DNA from: Halisarca cf. caerulea | Taxonomy: Eukaryota; Porifera; Demospongiae; Chondrillida; Halisarcidae | Direction: 5' to 3' | DNA length: 64,000 bases | Assembly (NCBI GenBank): GCA_963170055.1 | Contig: CAUJGJ010000143.1 | Location: 192,008-256,007 of the forward strand | Part shown: positions 1 to 11,235 of the stretch, one piece after another | Position numbering within the stretch: the stretch's first letter is position 1 | How the letters are laid out: each line of letters opens with the position of its first letter | Program-made: the position numbers and the translations under genes | Notes under the pieces: model-generated | The model's database searches: none | Seen by the model: the letters and a program-made list of their open reading frames with translations, nothing else | Told to the model about the DNA's origin: nothing

Positions 1-2915
1 CTAGTGCCATATATTTGTATTAGCACCAGCATATCCAACACTACACAAATACGCCCGTAGCACTTCAGAAAGGTCATGTGTGTCCACTGGGAATGTGCCT
101 TGTGCTAGTGCCAAATATTGGTATTAGCAAAAGAATATCCAACACTACACAAATACGCCCACAGCATTTCAGAATCTTCATGTGTGTCCACTGGGAATGT
201 GCGTGGTGCTAGTACCAAATATTGGTATTAGCACCAGCATATCCAACACTACACAAATACGCCCACAGCACTTCAGAAAGCTCATGTGTGTCCACTGGGA
301 ATGTGCGTGGTGCTAGTGCCAAATATTGGTATTAGCACCAGCATATCAAGCACTACACAAATACGCCCACAGTAGTTAAGAAACTTCATGTGTGTCCACT
401 GGGAATGTGCGTGGTGCTAGTGCCAAATATTGGTATTAGCACCAGCATATCCAACACTACACAGATACACCCACAGCACTTCAGAAAGGACATGTGTGTC
501 CCCTGGGAATGTGCGTGGTGCTAGTGCCAAATATTGGTATTAGCACCAGCATATCCAACATTACACAAATACGCCCACAGTAGTTAAGCAACTTCATGTG
601 TGTCCACTGGGAATGTGCGTGGTGCTAATGCCAAATATTGGTATTAGCACCAGCATATCCAACACTACACAAATACGCCCACAGCACTTCAGAAAGGTCA
701 TGTGTGTCCACTGGGAATGTGCGTGGTGCTAGTGCAAATATTTTGGTATTAGCACCAGCATATCCAACACTACACAAATACGCCCACAGCACTTCAGAAA
801 GGACATGTGTGTCCACTGGGAATGTGCGTGGTGCTAGTGCCAAATATTGGTATTAGCACCAGCATATCCAACACTACACAAATACGCCCACAGCACTTTA
901 GAAAGGTCATGTGTGTCCACTGGGAATGTGCGTGGTGCTAGTGCCAAATATTGGTATTAGCACCAACATATCCAACACTACACAAATACGCCCACAGCAT
1001 TTAAGAATCTTTATGTGTGTCCACTGGGAATGTGCGTGGTGCTAGTGCCAAATATTGGTTTTAGCACCAGCATATCCAACACTACACAAATACGCCCACA
1101 GCACTTCAGAAACTTCATGTGTGTCCACTGGGAATGTGCGTGGTGCCAGTGCCAAATATTGGTATGAGCACCAGCATATCCTACACTACACAAATACGCC
1201 CACAGTAGTTAAGAAACTTCATGTGTGTCCACTGGGAATGTGCGTGGTACTAGTGCCAAATATTGGTATTAGCAACAGCATATCCAACACTAAACAAATA
1301 CGCCCACAGCACTTCAGAAAGGTCATGTGTGTCCACTGGGAATGTGCGTGGTGCTAGTGCCAAATATTGGTATTAGCACCAGTATAACCAACACTACACA
1401 AATACGCCCACAGCACTTCAGAAAGGTCATGTGTGTCCACTGGGAATGTGCGTGGTGCTAGTGCAAATATTTTGGTATTAGCACCAGCATATCCAACACT
1501 ACACAAATACGCCCACAGCACTTCAAAAAGGACATGTGTGTCCACTGGAAATGTGCGTGGTGCTAGTGCCATATATTTGTATTAGCACCAGCATATCCAA
1601 CACTACACAAATACGCCCGTAGCACTTCAGAAAGGTCATGTGTGTCCACTGGGAATGTGCCTTGTGCTAGTGCCAAATATTGGTATTAGCACCAGAATAT
1701 CCAACACTACACAAATACGCCCACAGCATTTCAGAATCTTCATGTGTGTCCACTGCGAATGTGCGTGGTGCTAGTACCAAATATTGGTATTAGCACCAGC
1801 ATATCCAACACTACACAAATACGCCCACAGCACTTCAGAAAGCTCATGTGTGTCCACTGGGAATGTGCGTGGTGCTAGTGCCAAATATTGGTATTAGCAC
1901 CAGCATATCAAGCACTACACAAATACGCCCACAGTAGTTAAGAAACTTCATGTGTGTCCACTGGGAATGTGCGTGGTGCTAGTGCCAAATATTGGTATTA
2001 GCACCAGCATATCCAACACTACACAGATACACCCACAGCACTTCAGAAAGGACATGTGTGTCCCCTGGGAATGTGCGTGGTGCTAGTGCCAAATATTGGT
2101 ATTAGCACCAGCATATCCAATACCACACAAATACGCCCACAGTACTTCAGAAAGGTCATGTGTGTCCACTGGGAATGTGCGTGGTGCTAGTGCCAAATAC
2201 TGGTATTAGCACCAGTATATCCAACACTACACAAATACGCCCACAGCACTTCAGAAAGGTCATGTGTGTCCACTGGGAATGTGCGTGGTGCTAGTGCAAA
2301 TATTTTGGTATTAGCACCAGCATATCCAACACTACACAAATACGCCCACAGCACTTCAGAAAGGACATGTGTGTCCACTGGGAATGTGCGTGGTGCTAGT
2401 GCCAAATATTGGTATTAGCACCAGCATATCCAACACAAAACAAATACGCCCACAGCACTTCAGAAAGGTCATGTGTGTCCACTGGGAATGTGCGTGGTGC
2501 TAGTGCCAAATATTGGTATTAGCACCAACATATCCAACCCTACACAAATACGCCCACAGCATTTAAGAATCTTTATGTGTTTCCACTGGGAATGTGCGTG
2601 GTGCTAGTGCCAAATATTGGTTTTAGCACCAGCATATCCAACACTACACAAATACGCCCACAGCACTTCAGAAACTTCATGTGTGTCCACTGGGAATGTG
2701 CGTGGTGCCAGTGCCAAATATTGGTATGAGCACCAGCATATCCTACACTACACAAATACGCCCACAGTAGTTAAGAAACTTCATGTGTGTCCACTGGGAA
2801 TGTGCGTGGTACTAGTGCCAAATATTGGTATTAGAAACAGCATATCCAACACTAAACAAATACGCCCACAGCACTTCAGAAAGGTCATGTGTGTCCACTG
2901 GGAATGTGCGTGGTG
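1..2915. repeat. Beta domain 1: 15-monomer higher-order repeat, two copies
   Basis: Bases 1-1562 recur from 1563 with a shift of 1562 (15 x 104 + 2). The two extra bases come from two 105-bp variant units in the first copy. Shared rare markers include 'cgcccgtagcac' (about 54 and 1616), 'acagatacaccc' (about 463 and 2025) and 'gtgccttgtg' (about 105 and 1667). The second copy keeps 13 of 15 units and stops near 2915, lacking the final 105-bp pair. One internal unit differs wholesale (522-625, B-like; 2084-2187, F-like), as expected from unit replacement by conversion or unequal exchange. Confidence 0.85.
622..843. repeat. First 105-bp variant monomer with its neighbour (beta-domain marker)
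   Basis: The second unit here reads 'gtgcaaatattttgg' (near 733) instead of 'gtgccaaatattgg': one C lost and two T gained, net +1 base, at the centre of the dyad. The same two-unit block begins at 625, 1354, 2187, 34732, 35876, 37020, 38787, 39931, 42841 and 43362, and I saw it nowhere in the alpha domains. It therefore marks the beta domains and accounts for the +1 offsets in their repeat lengths. Confidence 0.88.
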
Positions 2916-3019
2916 CTAGTGCCAAATATTGGTATTAGCACCAGCATATCCAACACTACACAAATACGCCCACAGTAGTTAAGAAACTTCATGTGTGTCC
3001 ACTGGGAATGTGCGTGGTG
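2916..3019. repeat. Representative monomer, type B
   Basis: This is the second most frequent unit type. It differs from type A mainly in the variable window, which reads 'tagttaagaaacttcatg'. That is five substitutions within about 14 bases, while most of the rest of the unit is identical. Many other B units also carry 'caacattacac' in the arm. B units are scattered singly through the alpha domains and clustered in the gamma modules. Confidence 0.92.
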
Positions 3020-3053
3020 CTAGTGCCAAATATTGGTATTAGCACCAGCATAT
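3008..3053 (+). other. Representative 46-bp interrupted dyad (potential hairpin or cruciform) present in every unit
   Basis: The left arm (3008-3029) and right arm (3033-3053) flank the centre ATA (3030-3032). From the centre outward the pairs are ccaa/ttgg (4), gtg/tat (3, two of them G.U), tggtgcta/tagcacca (8), a one-base bulge (G), then atgtgc/gcatat (6, one G.U). That gives 21 pairs, 18 of them Watson-Crick. The dyad spans the junction of two units. On the complementary strand the three G.U pairs become C.A mismatches, so a plus-strand transcript would fold better. The pairing is read directly; any cellular role is inference. Confidence 0.85.
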
Positions 3054-3123
3054 CCAACACTACACAAATACGCCCACAGCACTTCAGAAAGGTCATGTGT
3101 GTCCACTGGGAATGTGCGTGGTG
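3020..3123. repeat. Representative canonical monomer, type A
   Basis: This unit matches the commonest form at every position I checked: arm 'caacactacacaaatacg' at unit positions 36-53, window 'cacttcagaaaggtcatg' at 61-78, then 'tgtccactgggaatgtgcg'. It holds two CpG sites (unit positions 52-53 and 98-99). About 49 of 104 bases are G or C. It is useful as the phase reference: unit starts quoted elsewhere are the C of 'ctagtg'. Confidence 0.95.
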
Positions 3124-4683
3124 CTAGTGCCAAATATTGGTATTAGCACCAGCATATCCAACACTACACAAATACGCCCACAGCACTTTAGAAAGGTCAT
3201 GTGTGTCCACTGGGAATGTGCGTGGTGCTAGTGCCAAATATTGGTATTAGCACCAGCATATCCAACACTACACAAATACGCCCACAGCACTTCAGAAAGG
3301 TCATGTGTGTCCACTGGGAATGTGCGTGGTGCTAGTGCCAGATATTGGTATTAGCACCAGCATATCCAACACTACACAAATACGCCCACAGCACTTCAGA
3401 AAGGTCATGTGTGTCCACTGGGAATGTGCGTGGTGCTAGTGCCAAATATTGGTATTAGCACCAGCATATCCAACATTACACAAATACGCCCACAGTAGTT
3501 AAGAAACTTCATGTGTGTCCACTTGGAATGTGCGTGGTGCTAATGCCAAATATTGGTATTAGCACCAGCATATCCAACACTACACAAATACGCCCACAGC
3601 ACTTCAGAAAGGTCATGTGTGTCCACTGGGAATGTGCGTGGTGCTAGTGCCAAATATTGGTATTAGCACCAGCATATCCAACACTACACAAATACGCCCA
3701 CAGTACTTCAGAAAGGTCATGTGTGTCCACTGAGAATGTGCGTGGTGCTAGTGCCAAATATTGGTATTAGCACCAGCATATCCAATATTACACAAATACG
3801 CCCACAGTAGTTAAGAAACTTCATGTGTGTCCACTGGGAATGTGCGTGGTGCTAGTGCCAAATATTGGTATTAGCACCAGCATATCCAACACTACACAAA
3901 TACGCCCACAGCACTTTAGAAATGTCATGTGTGTCCACTGGGAATGTGCGTGGTGCTAGTGCCAAATATTGGTATTTGCACCAACATATCCAACACTACA
4001 CAAATACGCCCACAGCATTTAAGAATCTTTATGTGTGTCCACTGGGAATGTGCGTGGTGCTAGTGCCAAATATTGGTATTAGCACCAGCATATCCAACAC
4101 TACACAAATACGCCCACAGCACTTCAGAAACTTCATGTGTGTCCACTGGGAATGTGCGTGGTGCTAGTGCCAAATATTGGTATGAGCACCAGCAAATCCA
4201 ACACTACAAATATACGCCCATAGAACTTCAGAAAGGTCATGTGTGTCCACTGGGAATGTGCGTGGTGCTAGTGCCAAATATTGGTATTAGCACCAGCATA
4301 TCCAACACTACACAAATACGCCCACAGTAGTTAAGAAACTTCATGTGTGTCCACTGGGAATGTGCGTGGTGCTAGTGCCAAATATTGGTATTAGCACCAG
4401 CATATCCAACACTTCACAAATACGCCCACAGCACTTCAGAAAGGTCATGTGTGTCCACTGGGAATGTGCGTGGTGCTAGTGCCAAATATTGGTATTAGCA
4501 CCAGCATATCCAACACTACACAAATACGCCCACAGTACTTCAGAAAGGTCATGTGTGTCCACTGGGAATGTGCGTGGTGCTAGTGCCAAATATTGGTATT
4601 AGCACCAGCATATCCAATATTACACAAATACGCCCACAGTAGTTAAGAAACTTCATGTGTGTCCACTGGGAATGTGCGTGGTG

Positions 4684-5099
4684 CTAGTGCCAAATATTGG
4701 TATTAGCACCAGCATATCCAACACTACACAAATACGCCCACAGCACTTTAGAAAGGTCATGTGTGTCCACTGGGAATGTGCGTGGTGTTAGTGCCAAATA
4801 TTGGTATTTGCACCAAAATATTCTACACTACACAAATACGCCCACAGCATTTAAGAATGTTTATGTGTGTCCACTGGGAATGTGCGTGGTGCTAGTGCCA
4901 AATATTGGTATTAGCACCAGCATATCCAACATTACAGAAATACGCCCAAAGTAGTTAAGAAACTTCGTGTGTGTCCACTGGGAATGTGCGTGGTGCTAGT
5001 GCCATATATTTGTATTAGCACCAGCATATCCAACACTACAAATATACGCCCATAGAACTTCAGAAAGGTCATGTGTGTCCACTGGGAATGTGCGTGGTG
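4684..5099. repeat. First E-C-G-H four-monomer cassette
   Basis: Four distinctive units in fixed order. E has 'cactttagaaagg'. C has 'tttgcacca', usually 'cctacac', and 'catttaagaatctttatg'. G has 'attacagaaatacgccc' and 'aaagtagttaag' with 'cttcgtg'. H has 'catatatttg' at the dyad, 'ctacaaatata' and 'catagaacttcag'. The E-C-G core recurs with unit starts at 4684, 6764, 8220, 11964, 13419, 16642, 18618, 19762, 22153, 23817, 25481, 27145, 30054, 32029, 46794, 50745, 53136, 55631, 59373 and 61660. Partial versions lie near 14978 and 29742. Most intervals are whole multiples of 104, off by at most 3 bases. The fourth unit varies by copy. Confidence 0.88.
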
Positions 5100-6243
5100 C
5101 TAGTGCCAAATATTGGTATTAGCACCAGCATATCCAACACTACACAAATACGCTCACAGTAGTTAAGAAACTTCATGTGTGTCCACTGGGAATGTGCGTG
5201 GTGCTAGTGCCAAATATTGGTATTAGCACCAGCATATCCAACACTACACAAATACGCCCACAGCACTTCAGAAAGGTCATGTGTGTCCACTGGGAATGTG
5301 CGTGGTGCTAGTGCCAAATATTGGTATTAGCACCAGTATATCCAACACTACACAAATACGTCCACAGCAATTTAGAAAGGTCATGTGTGTCCACTGGGAA
5401 TGTGCGTGGTGCTAGTGCCAAATATTGGTATTAGCACCAGCATGTCCAACACTACACAAATACGCCCACAGCACTTCAGAAAGGTCATGTGTGTCCACTG
5501 GGAATGTGCGTGGTGCTAGTGCCAAATATTGGTATTAGCACCAGCATATCCAACACTACACAAATACGTCCACAGCACTTTAGAAAGGTCATGTGTGTCC
5601 ACTGGGAATGTGCGTGGTGCTAGTGCCAAATATTGGTATTAGCACCAGCATATCCAACACTACACAAATACGCCCACAGCACTTCAGAAAGGTCATGTGT
5701 GTCCACTGGGAATGTGCGTGGTGCTAGTGCCAAATATTGGTATTAGCACCAGCATATCCAACACTACACAAATACGCCCACAGCACTTCAGAAACTTCAT
5801 GTGTGTCCTCTGGGAATGTGCGTGGTGCTAGTGCCAAATATTGGTATTAGCACCAGCATATCCAACACTACACACATATGCCCACAGCACTTCAGAAAGG
5901 TCATGTGTGTCCACTGGGAATGTGCGTGGTTCTAGTGCCAAATATTGGTATTAGCAAAAGTATATCCAACACTACACAAATACGCCCACAGCACTTCAGA
6001 AAGGTCATGTGTGTCCACTGGGATTGTGCGTGGTGCTAGTGCCAAATATTGGTATTAGCACCAGCATATCCAACACTACACAAATATGCCCACAGTACTT
6101 CAGAAAGGTCATGTGTGTCCACTGGGAATGTGCGTGGTGCTAGTGCCAAATATTGGTATTAGCATCAGCATATCCAACACTACACAAATACGCCCACAGC
6201 ACTTCAGAAACTTCATGTGTGTCCACTGGGAATGTGCGTGGTG

Positions 6244-9051
6244 CTAGTGCCAAATATTGGTATGAGCACCAGCATATCCAACACTACACAAATACGCCCA
6301 CAGTAGTTAAGAAACTTCATGTGTGTCCACTGGGAATGTGCGTGGTGCTAGTGCCAAATTTTGCTATTAGCAACAGCATATCCAACACTACACAAATACG
6401 CCCACAGCACTTCAGAAAGGTCATGTGTGTCCACTGGGAATGTGCGTGGTGCTAGTGCCAAATATTGGTATTAGCACCAGCATATCCAACACTACACAAA
6501 TACGCCCACAGCACTATAGACAGGTCATGTGTGTCCACTGGGAATGTGCGTGGTGCTAGTGCCAAATATTGGTATTAGCACCAGCATATCCAACATTACA
6601 CAAATACGCCCACAGCACTTCAGAAAGGTCATGTGTGTCCACTGGGAATGTGCGTGGTGCTAGTGCCAAATATTGGTATTAGCACCAGCATATCCAATAT
6701 TACACAAATACGCCCACAGTAGTTAAGAAACTTCATGTGTGTCCACTGGGAATGTGCGTGGGGCTAGTGCCAAATATTGGTATTAGCACCAGCATATCCA
6801 ACACTACACAAATACGCCCACAGCACTTTAGAAAGGTCATGTGTGTCCACTGGGAATGTGCGTGGTGTTAGTGCCAAATATTGGTATTTGCACCAACATA
6901 TCCTACACTACATAAATACGCCCACAGCATTTAAGAATCTTTATGTGTGTCCACTGGGAATGTGCGTGGTGTTAGTGCCAAATATTGGTATTAGCACCAG
7001 CATATCCAACATTACAGAAATACGCCCAAAGTAGTTAAGAAACTTCGTGTGTGTCCACTGGGAATGTGCGTGGTGCTAGTGCCATATATTTGTATTAGCA
7101 CCAGCATATCCAACACTACAAATATACGCCCATAGAACTTCAGAAAGGTCATGTGTGTCCACTGGGAATGTGCGTGGTGCTAGTGCCAAATATTGGTATT
7201 AGCACCAGCATATCCAACACTCCACAAATACGCCCACAGTAGTTAAGAAACTTCATGTGTGTCCACTGGGAATGTGCGTGGTGCTAGTGCCAAATATTGG
7301 TATTAGCACCAGCATATCCAACACTACACAAATACGCCCACAGCACTTCAGAAAGCTCATGTGTGTCCACTGGGAATGTGCGTGGTGCTAGTGCCAAATA
7401 TTGGTATTAGCACCAGCATATCCAACACTACACAAATACGTCCACAGCAATTTAGAAAGGTCATGTGTGTCCACTGGGAATGTGCGTGGTGCTAGTGCCA
7501 AATATTGGTATTAGCACCAGCATATCCAACACTACACAAATACGCCCACAGCACTTCAGAAAGGTCATGTGTGTCCACTGGGAATGTGCGTGGTGCTAGT
7601 GCCAAATATTGGTATGAGCACCAGCATATCCAACACTACACAAATACGCCCACAGTAGTTAAGAAACTTCATGTGTGTCCACTGGGAATGTGCGTGGTGC
7701 TAGTGCCAAATATTGGTATGAGCACCAGCACATCCAACACTACACAAATACGCCCACAGTAGTTAAGAAACTTCATGTGTGTCCACTGGGAATGTGCGTG
7801 GTGCTAGTGCCAAATTTTGCTATTAGCAACAGCATATCCAACACTACACAAATACGCCCACAGCACTTCAGAAAGGTCATGTGTGTCCACTGGGAATGTG
7901 CGTGGTGCTAGTGCCAAATATTGGTATTAGCACCAGCATATCCAACACTACACAAATACGCCCACAGCACTATAGACAGGTCATGTGTGTCCACTGGGAA
8001 TGTGCGTGGTGCTAGTGCCAAATATTGGTATTAGCACCAGCATATCCAACACTACACAAATACGCCCACAGCACTTCAGAAAGGTCATGTGTGTCCACTG
8101 GGAATGTGCGTGGTGCTAGTGCCAAATATTGGTATTAGCACCAGCATATCCAATATTACACAAATACGCCCACAGTAGTTAAGAAACTTCATGTGTGTCC
8201 ACTGGGAATGTGCGTGGTGCTAGTGCCAAATATTGGTATTAGCACCAGCATATCCAACACTACACAAATACGCCCACAGCACTTTAGAAAGGTCATGTGT
8301 GTCCACTGGGAATGTGCGTGGTGTTAGTGCCAAATATTGGTATTTGCACCAACATATCCTACACTACATAAATACGCCCACAGCATTTAAGAATCTTTAT
8401 GTGTGTCCACTGGGAATGTGCGTGGTGTTAGTGCCAAATATTGGTATTAGCACCAGCATATCCAACATTACAGAAATACGCCCAAAGTAGTTAAGAAACT
8501 TCGTGTGTGTCCACTGGGAATGTGCGTGGTGCTAGTGCCATATATTTGTATTAGCACCAGCATATCCAACACTACAAATATACGCCCATAGAACTTCAGA
8601 AAGGTCATGTGTGTCCACTGGGAATGTGCGTGGTGCTAGTGCCAAATATTGGTATTAGCACCAGCATATCCAACACTCCACAAATACGCCCACAGTAGTT
8701 AAGAAACTTCATGTGTGTCCACTGGGAATGTGCGTGGTGCTAGTGCCAAATATTGGTATTAGCACCAGCATATCCAACACTACACAAATACGCCCACAGC
8801 ACTTCAGAAAGCTCATGTGTGTCCACTGGGAATGTGCGTGGTGCTAGTACCAAATATTGGTATTAGCACCAGCATATCCAACACTACACAAATACGTCCA
8901 CAGCAATTTAGAAAGGTCATGTGTGTCCACTGGGAATGTGCGTGGTGCTAGTGCCAAATATTGGTATTAGCACCAGCATATCCAACACTACACAAATACG
9001 CCCACAGCACTTCAGAAAGGTCATGTGTGTCCACTGGGAATGTGCGTGGTG
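6244..9051. repeat. 14-monomer higher-order repeat (1456 bp), two copies
   Basis: 6244-7699 and 7700-9051 align at a constant shift of 1456 (14 x 104). Shared rare states include 'ctatagacagg' (about 6512 and 7968), the E-C-G-H cassette (6764, 8220), 'caacactcca' (about 7216 and 8672) and 'gaaagctcatg' (about 7352 and 8808). The second copy lacks the last unit. At the junction two successive 'tatgagcacc' units occur (7596 and 7700), consistent with an unequal exchange seam. Confidence 0.83.
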
Positions 9052-11235
9052 CTAGTGCCAAATATTGGTATTAGCACCAGCATATCCAACACTACACAAA
9101 TACGTCCACAGCACTTTAGAAAGGTCATGTGTGTCCACTGGGAATGTGCGTGGTGCTAGTGCCAAATATTGGTATTAGCAGCAGCATATCCAACACTACA
9201 CAAATACGCCCACAGCACTTCAGAAAGGTCATGTGTGTCCACTGGGAATGTGCGTGGATCTAGTGCCAAATATTGGTATCAGCACCAGCATATCCAACAC
9301 TACACAAATACGCCCACAGCACTTCAGAAACTTCATGTGTGTCCTCTGGGAATGTACGTGGTGCTAGTGCCAAATATTGGTATTAGCAGCAGCATATCCA
9401 ACACTACACAAATACGCCCACAGCACTTCAGAAAGGTCATGTGTGTCCACTGGGATTGTGCGTGGTGCTAGTGCCAAATATTGGTATTAGCACCAGCATA
9501 TCCAACACTACACAAATACGCCCACAGTACTTCAGAAAGGTCATGTGTGTCCACTGGGAATGTGCGTGGTGCTAGTGCCAAATATTGGTATTAGCATCAG
9601 CATATCCAACACTACACAAATACGCCCACAGCACTTCAGAAACTTCATGTGTGTCCACTGGGAATGTGCGTGGTGCTAGTACCAAATATTGGTATGAGCA
9701 CCAGCATATCCAACACTACACAAATACGCCCACAGTAGTTAAGAAACTTCATGTGTGTCCACTGGGAATGTGCGTGGTGTTAGTGCCAAATATTGCTATT
9801 AGCAACAGCATATCCAACACTACACAAATACGCCCACAGCACTTCAGAAAGGTCATGTGTGTCCACTGGGAATGTGCGTGGTGCTAGTGCCAAATATTGG
9901 TATTAGCACCAGCATATCCAACATTACAGAAATACGCCCAAAGTAGTTAAGAAACTTCGTGTGTGTCCACTGGGAATGTGCGTGGTGCTAGTGCCATATA
10001 TTTGTATTAGCACCAGCATATCCAACACTACAAATATACGCCCATAGAACTTCAGAAAGGTCATGTGTGTCCACTGGGAATGTGCGTGGTGCTAGTGCCA
10101 AATATTGGTATTAGCACCAGCATATCCAACACTCCACAAATACGCCCACAGTAGTTAAGAAACTTCATGTGTGTCCACTGGGAATGTGCGTGGTGCTAGT
10201 GCCAAATATTGGTATTAGCACCAGCATATCCAACACTACACAAATACGCCCACAGCACTTCAGAAAGCTCATGTGTGTCCACTGGGAATGTGCGTGGTGC
10301 TAGTGCCAAATATTGGTATTAGCACCAGCATATCCAACACTACACAAATACGTCCACAGCACTTTAGAAAGGTCATGTGTGTCCACTGGGAATGTGCGTG
10401 GTGCTAGTGCCAAATATTGGTATTAGCAGCAGCATATCCAACACTTCACAAATACGCCCACAGCACTTCAGAAAGGTCATGTGTGTCCACTGGGAATGTG
10501 CGTGGATCTAGTGCCAAATATTGGTATCAGCACCAGCATATCCAACACTACACAAATACGCCCACAGCACTTCAGAAACTTCATGTGTGTCCTCTGGGAA
10601 TGTACGTGGTGCTAGTGCCAAATATTGGTATTAGCACCAGCATATCCAACACTACACACATACGCCCACAGCACTTCAGAAAGGTCATGTGTGTCCACTG
10701 GGAATGTGCGTGGTGCTAGTGCCAAATATTGGTATTAGCACCAGCATATCCAACACTACACAAATACGCCCACAGCACTTCAGAAAGGTCATGTGTGTCC
10801 ACTGGGATTGTGCGTGGTGCTAGTGCCAAATATTGGTATTAGCACCAGCATATCCAACACTACACAAATACGCCCACAGTACTTCAGAAAGGTCATGTGT
10901 GTCCACTGGGAATGTGCGTGGTGCTAGTGCCAAATATTGGTATTAGCATCAGCATATCCAACACTACACAAATACGCCCACAGCACTTCAGAAACTTCAT
11001 GTGTGTCCACTGGGAATGTGCGTGGTGCTAGTACCAAATATTGGTATGAGCACCAGCATATCCAACACTACACAAATACGCCCACAGTAGTTAAGAAACT
11101 TCATGTGTGTCCACTGGGAATGTGCGTGGTGTTAGTGCCAAATATTGCTATTAGCAACAGCATATCCAACACTACACAAATACGCCCACAGCACTTCAGA
11201 AAGGTCATGTGTGTCCACTGGGAATGTGCGTGGTG
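9052..11235. repeat. Related block pair offset by 12 then 13 monomers
   Basis: 9052-9883 and 10300-11235 share 'cagcagcatatcc' (9180, 10428), 'gtggatctag' (about 9254 and 10502) and 'catcagcat' D units (9572, 10924). The shift is 1248 at the start and 1352 at the end, so the second block has gained one unit (the 'ctacacacatacg' unit near 10650). Between them, 9884-10299 begins with a G and an H unit that lack the usual E-C lead-in, marking a recombination junction inside a cassette. Confidence 0.78.

Larger units (their letters stand above)
2916..6243. repeat. Alpha domain, A/B/E/F-rich segment
   Basis: Mixed A, B, E and F units with no 105-bp variants. An 'aatattacac' arm variant appears near 3784, 4616 and 6696; the first two are 832 bases (8 units) apart, suggesting a local 8-unit duplication. 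The first E-C-G-H cassette (4684-5099) lies here. From about 5200 units with 'acgtccacag' (a C-to-T change at unit position 54) alternate with A units, another local two-unit periodicity. Confidence 0.75.

Noticed and set aside
3026..3036. CArG box (SRF site) or CCAAT box at 'ccaaatattgg'.
   Set aside because: There are seven A/T bases between CC and GG, not six, and the sequence reads CCAAA, not CCAAT. A palindromic centre explains the motif better, and there is no promoter context.
3020..3123. Hammerhead or other self-cleaving ribozyme in the repeat, as known from some satellites.
   Set aside because: I looked for the CUGANGA core with a matching GAAA on both strands of the consensus unit. 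Only 'ctgaagtgc' on the minus strand comes close and it lacks the conserved GA. No hammerhead core is present.
4892..4995. CENP-B box-like sequence in G units ('cttcgtgtgtgtccactggg').
   Set aside because: It has TTCG and a later GGG, but the required A and CGGG spacing of the mammalian box is not met. The canonical A units lack even TTCG.
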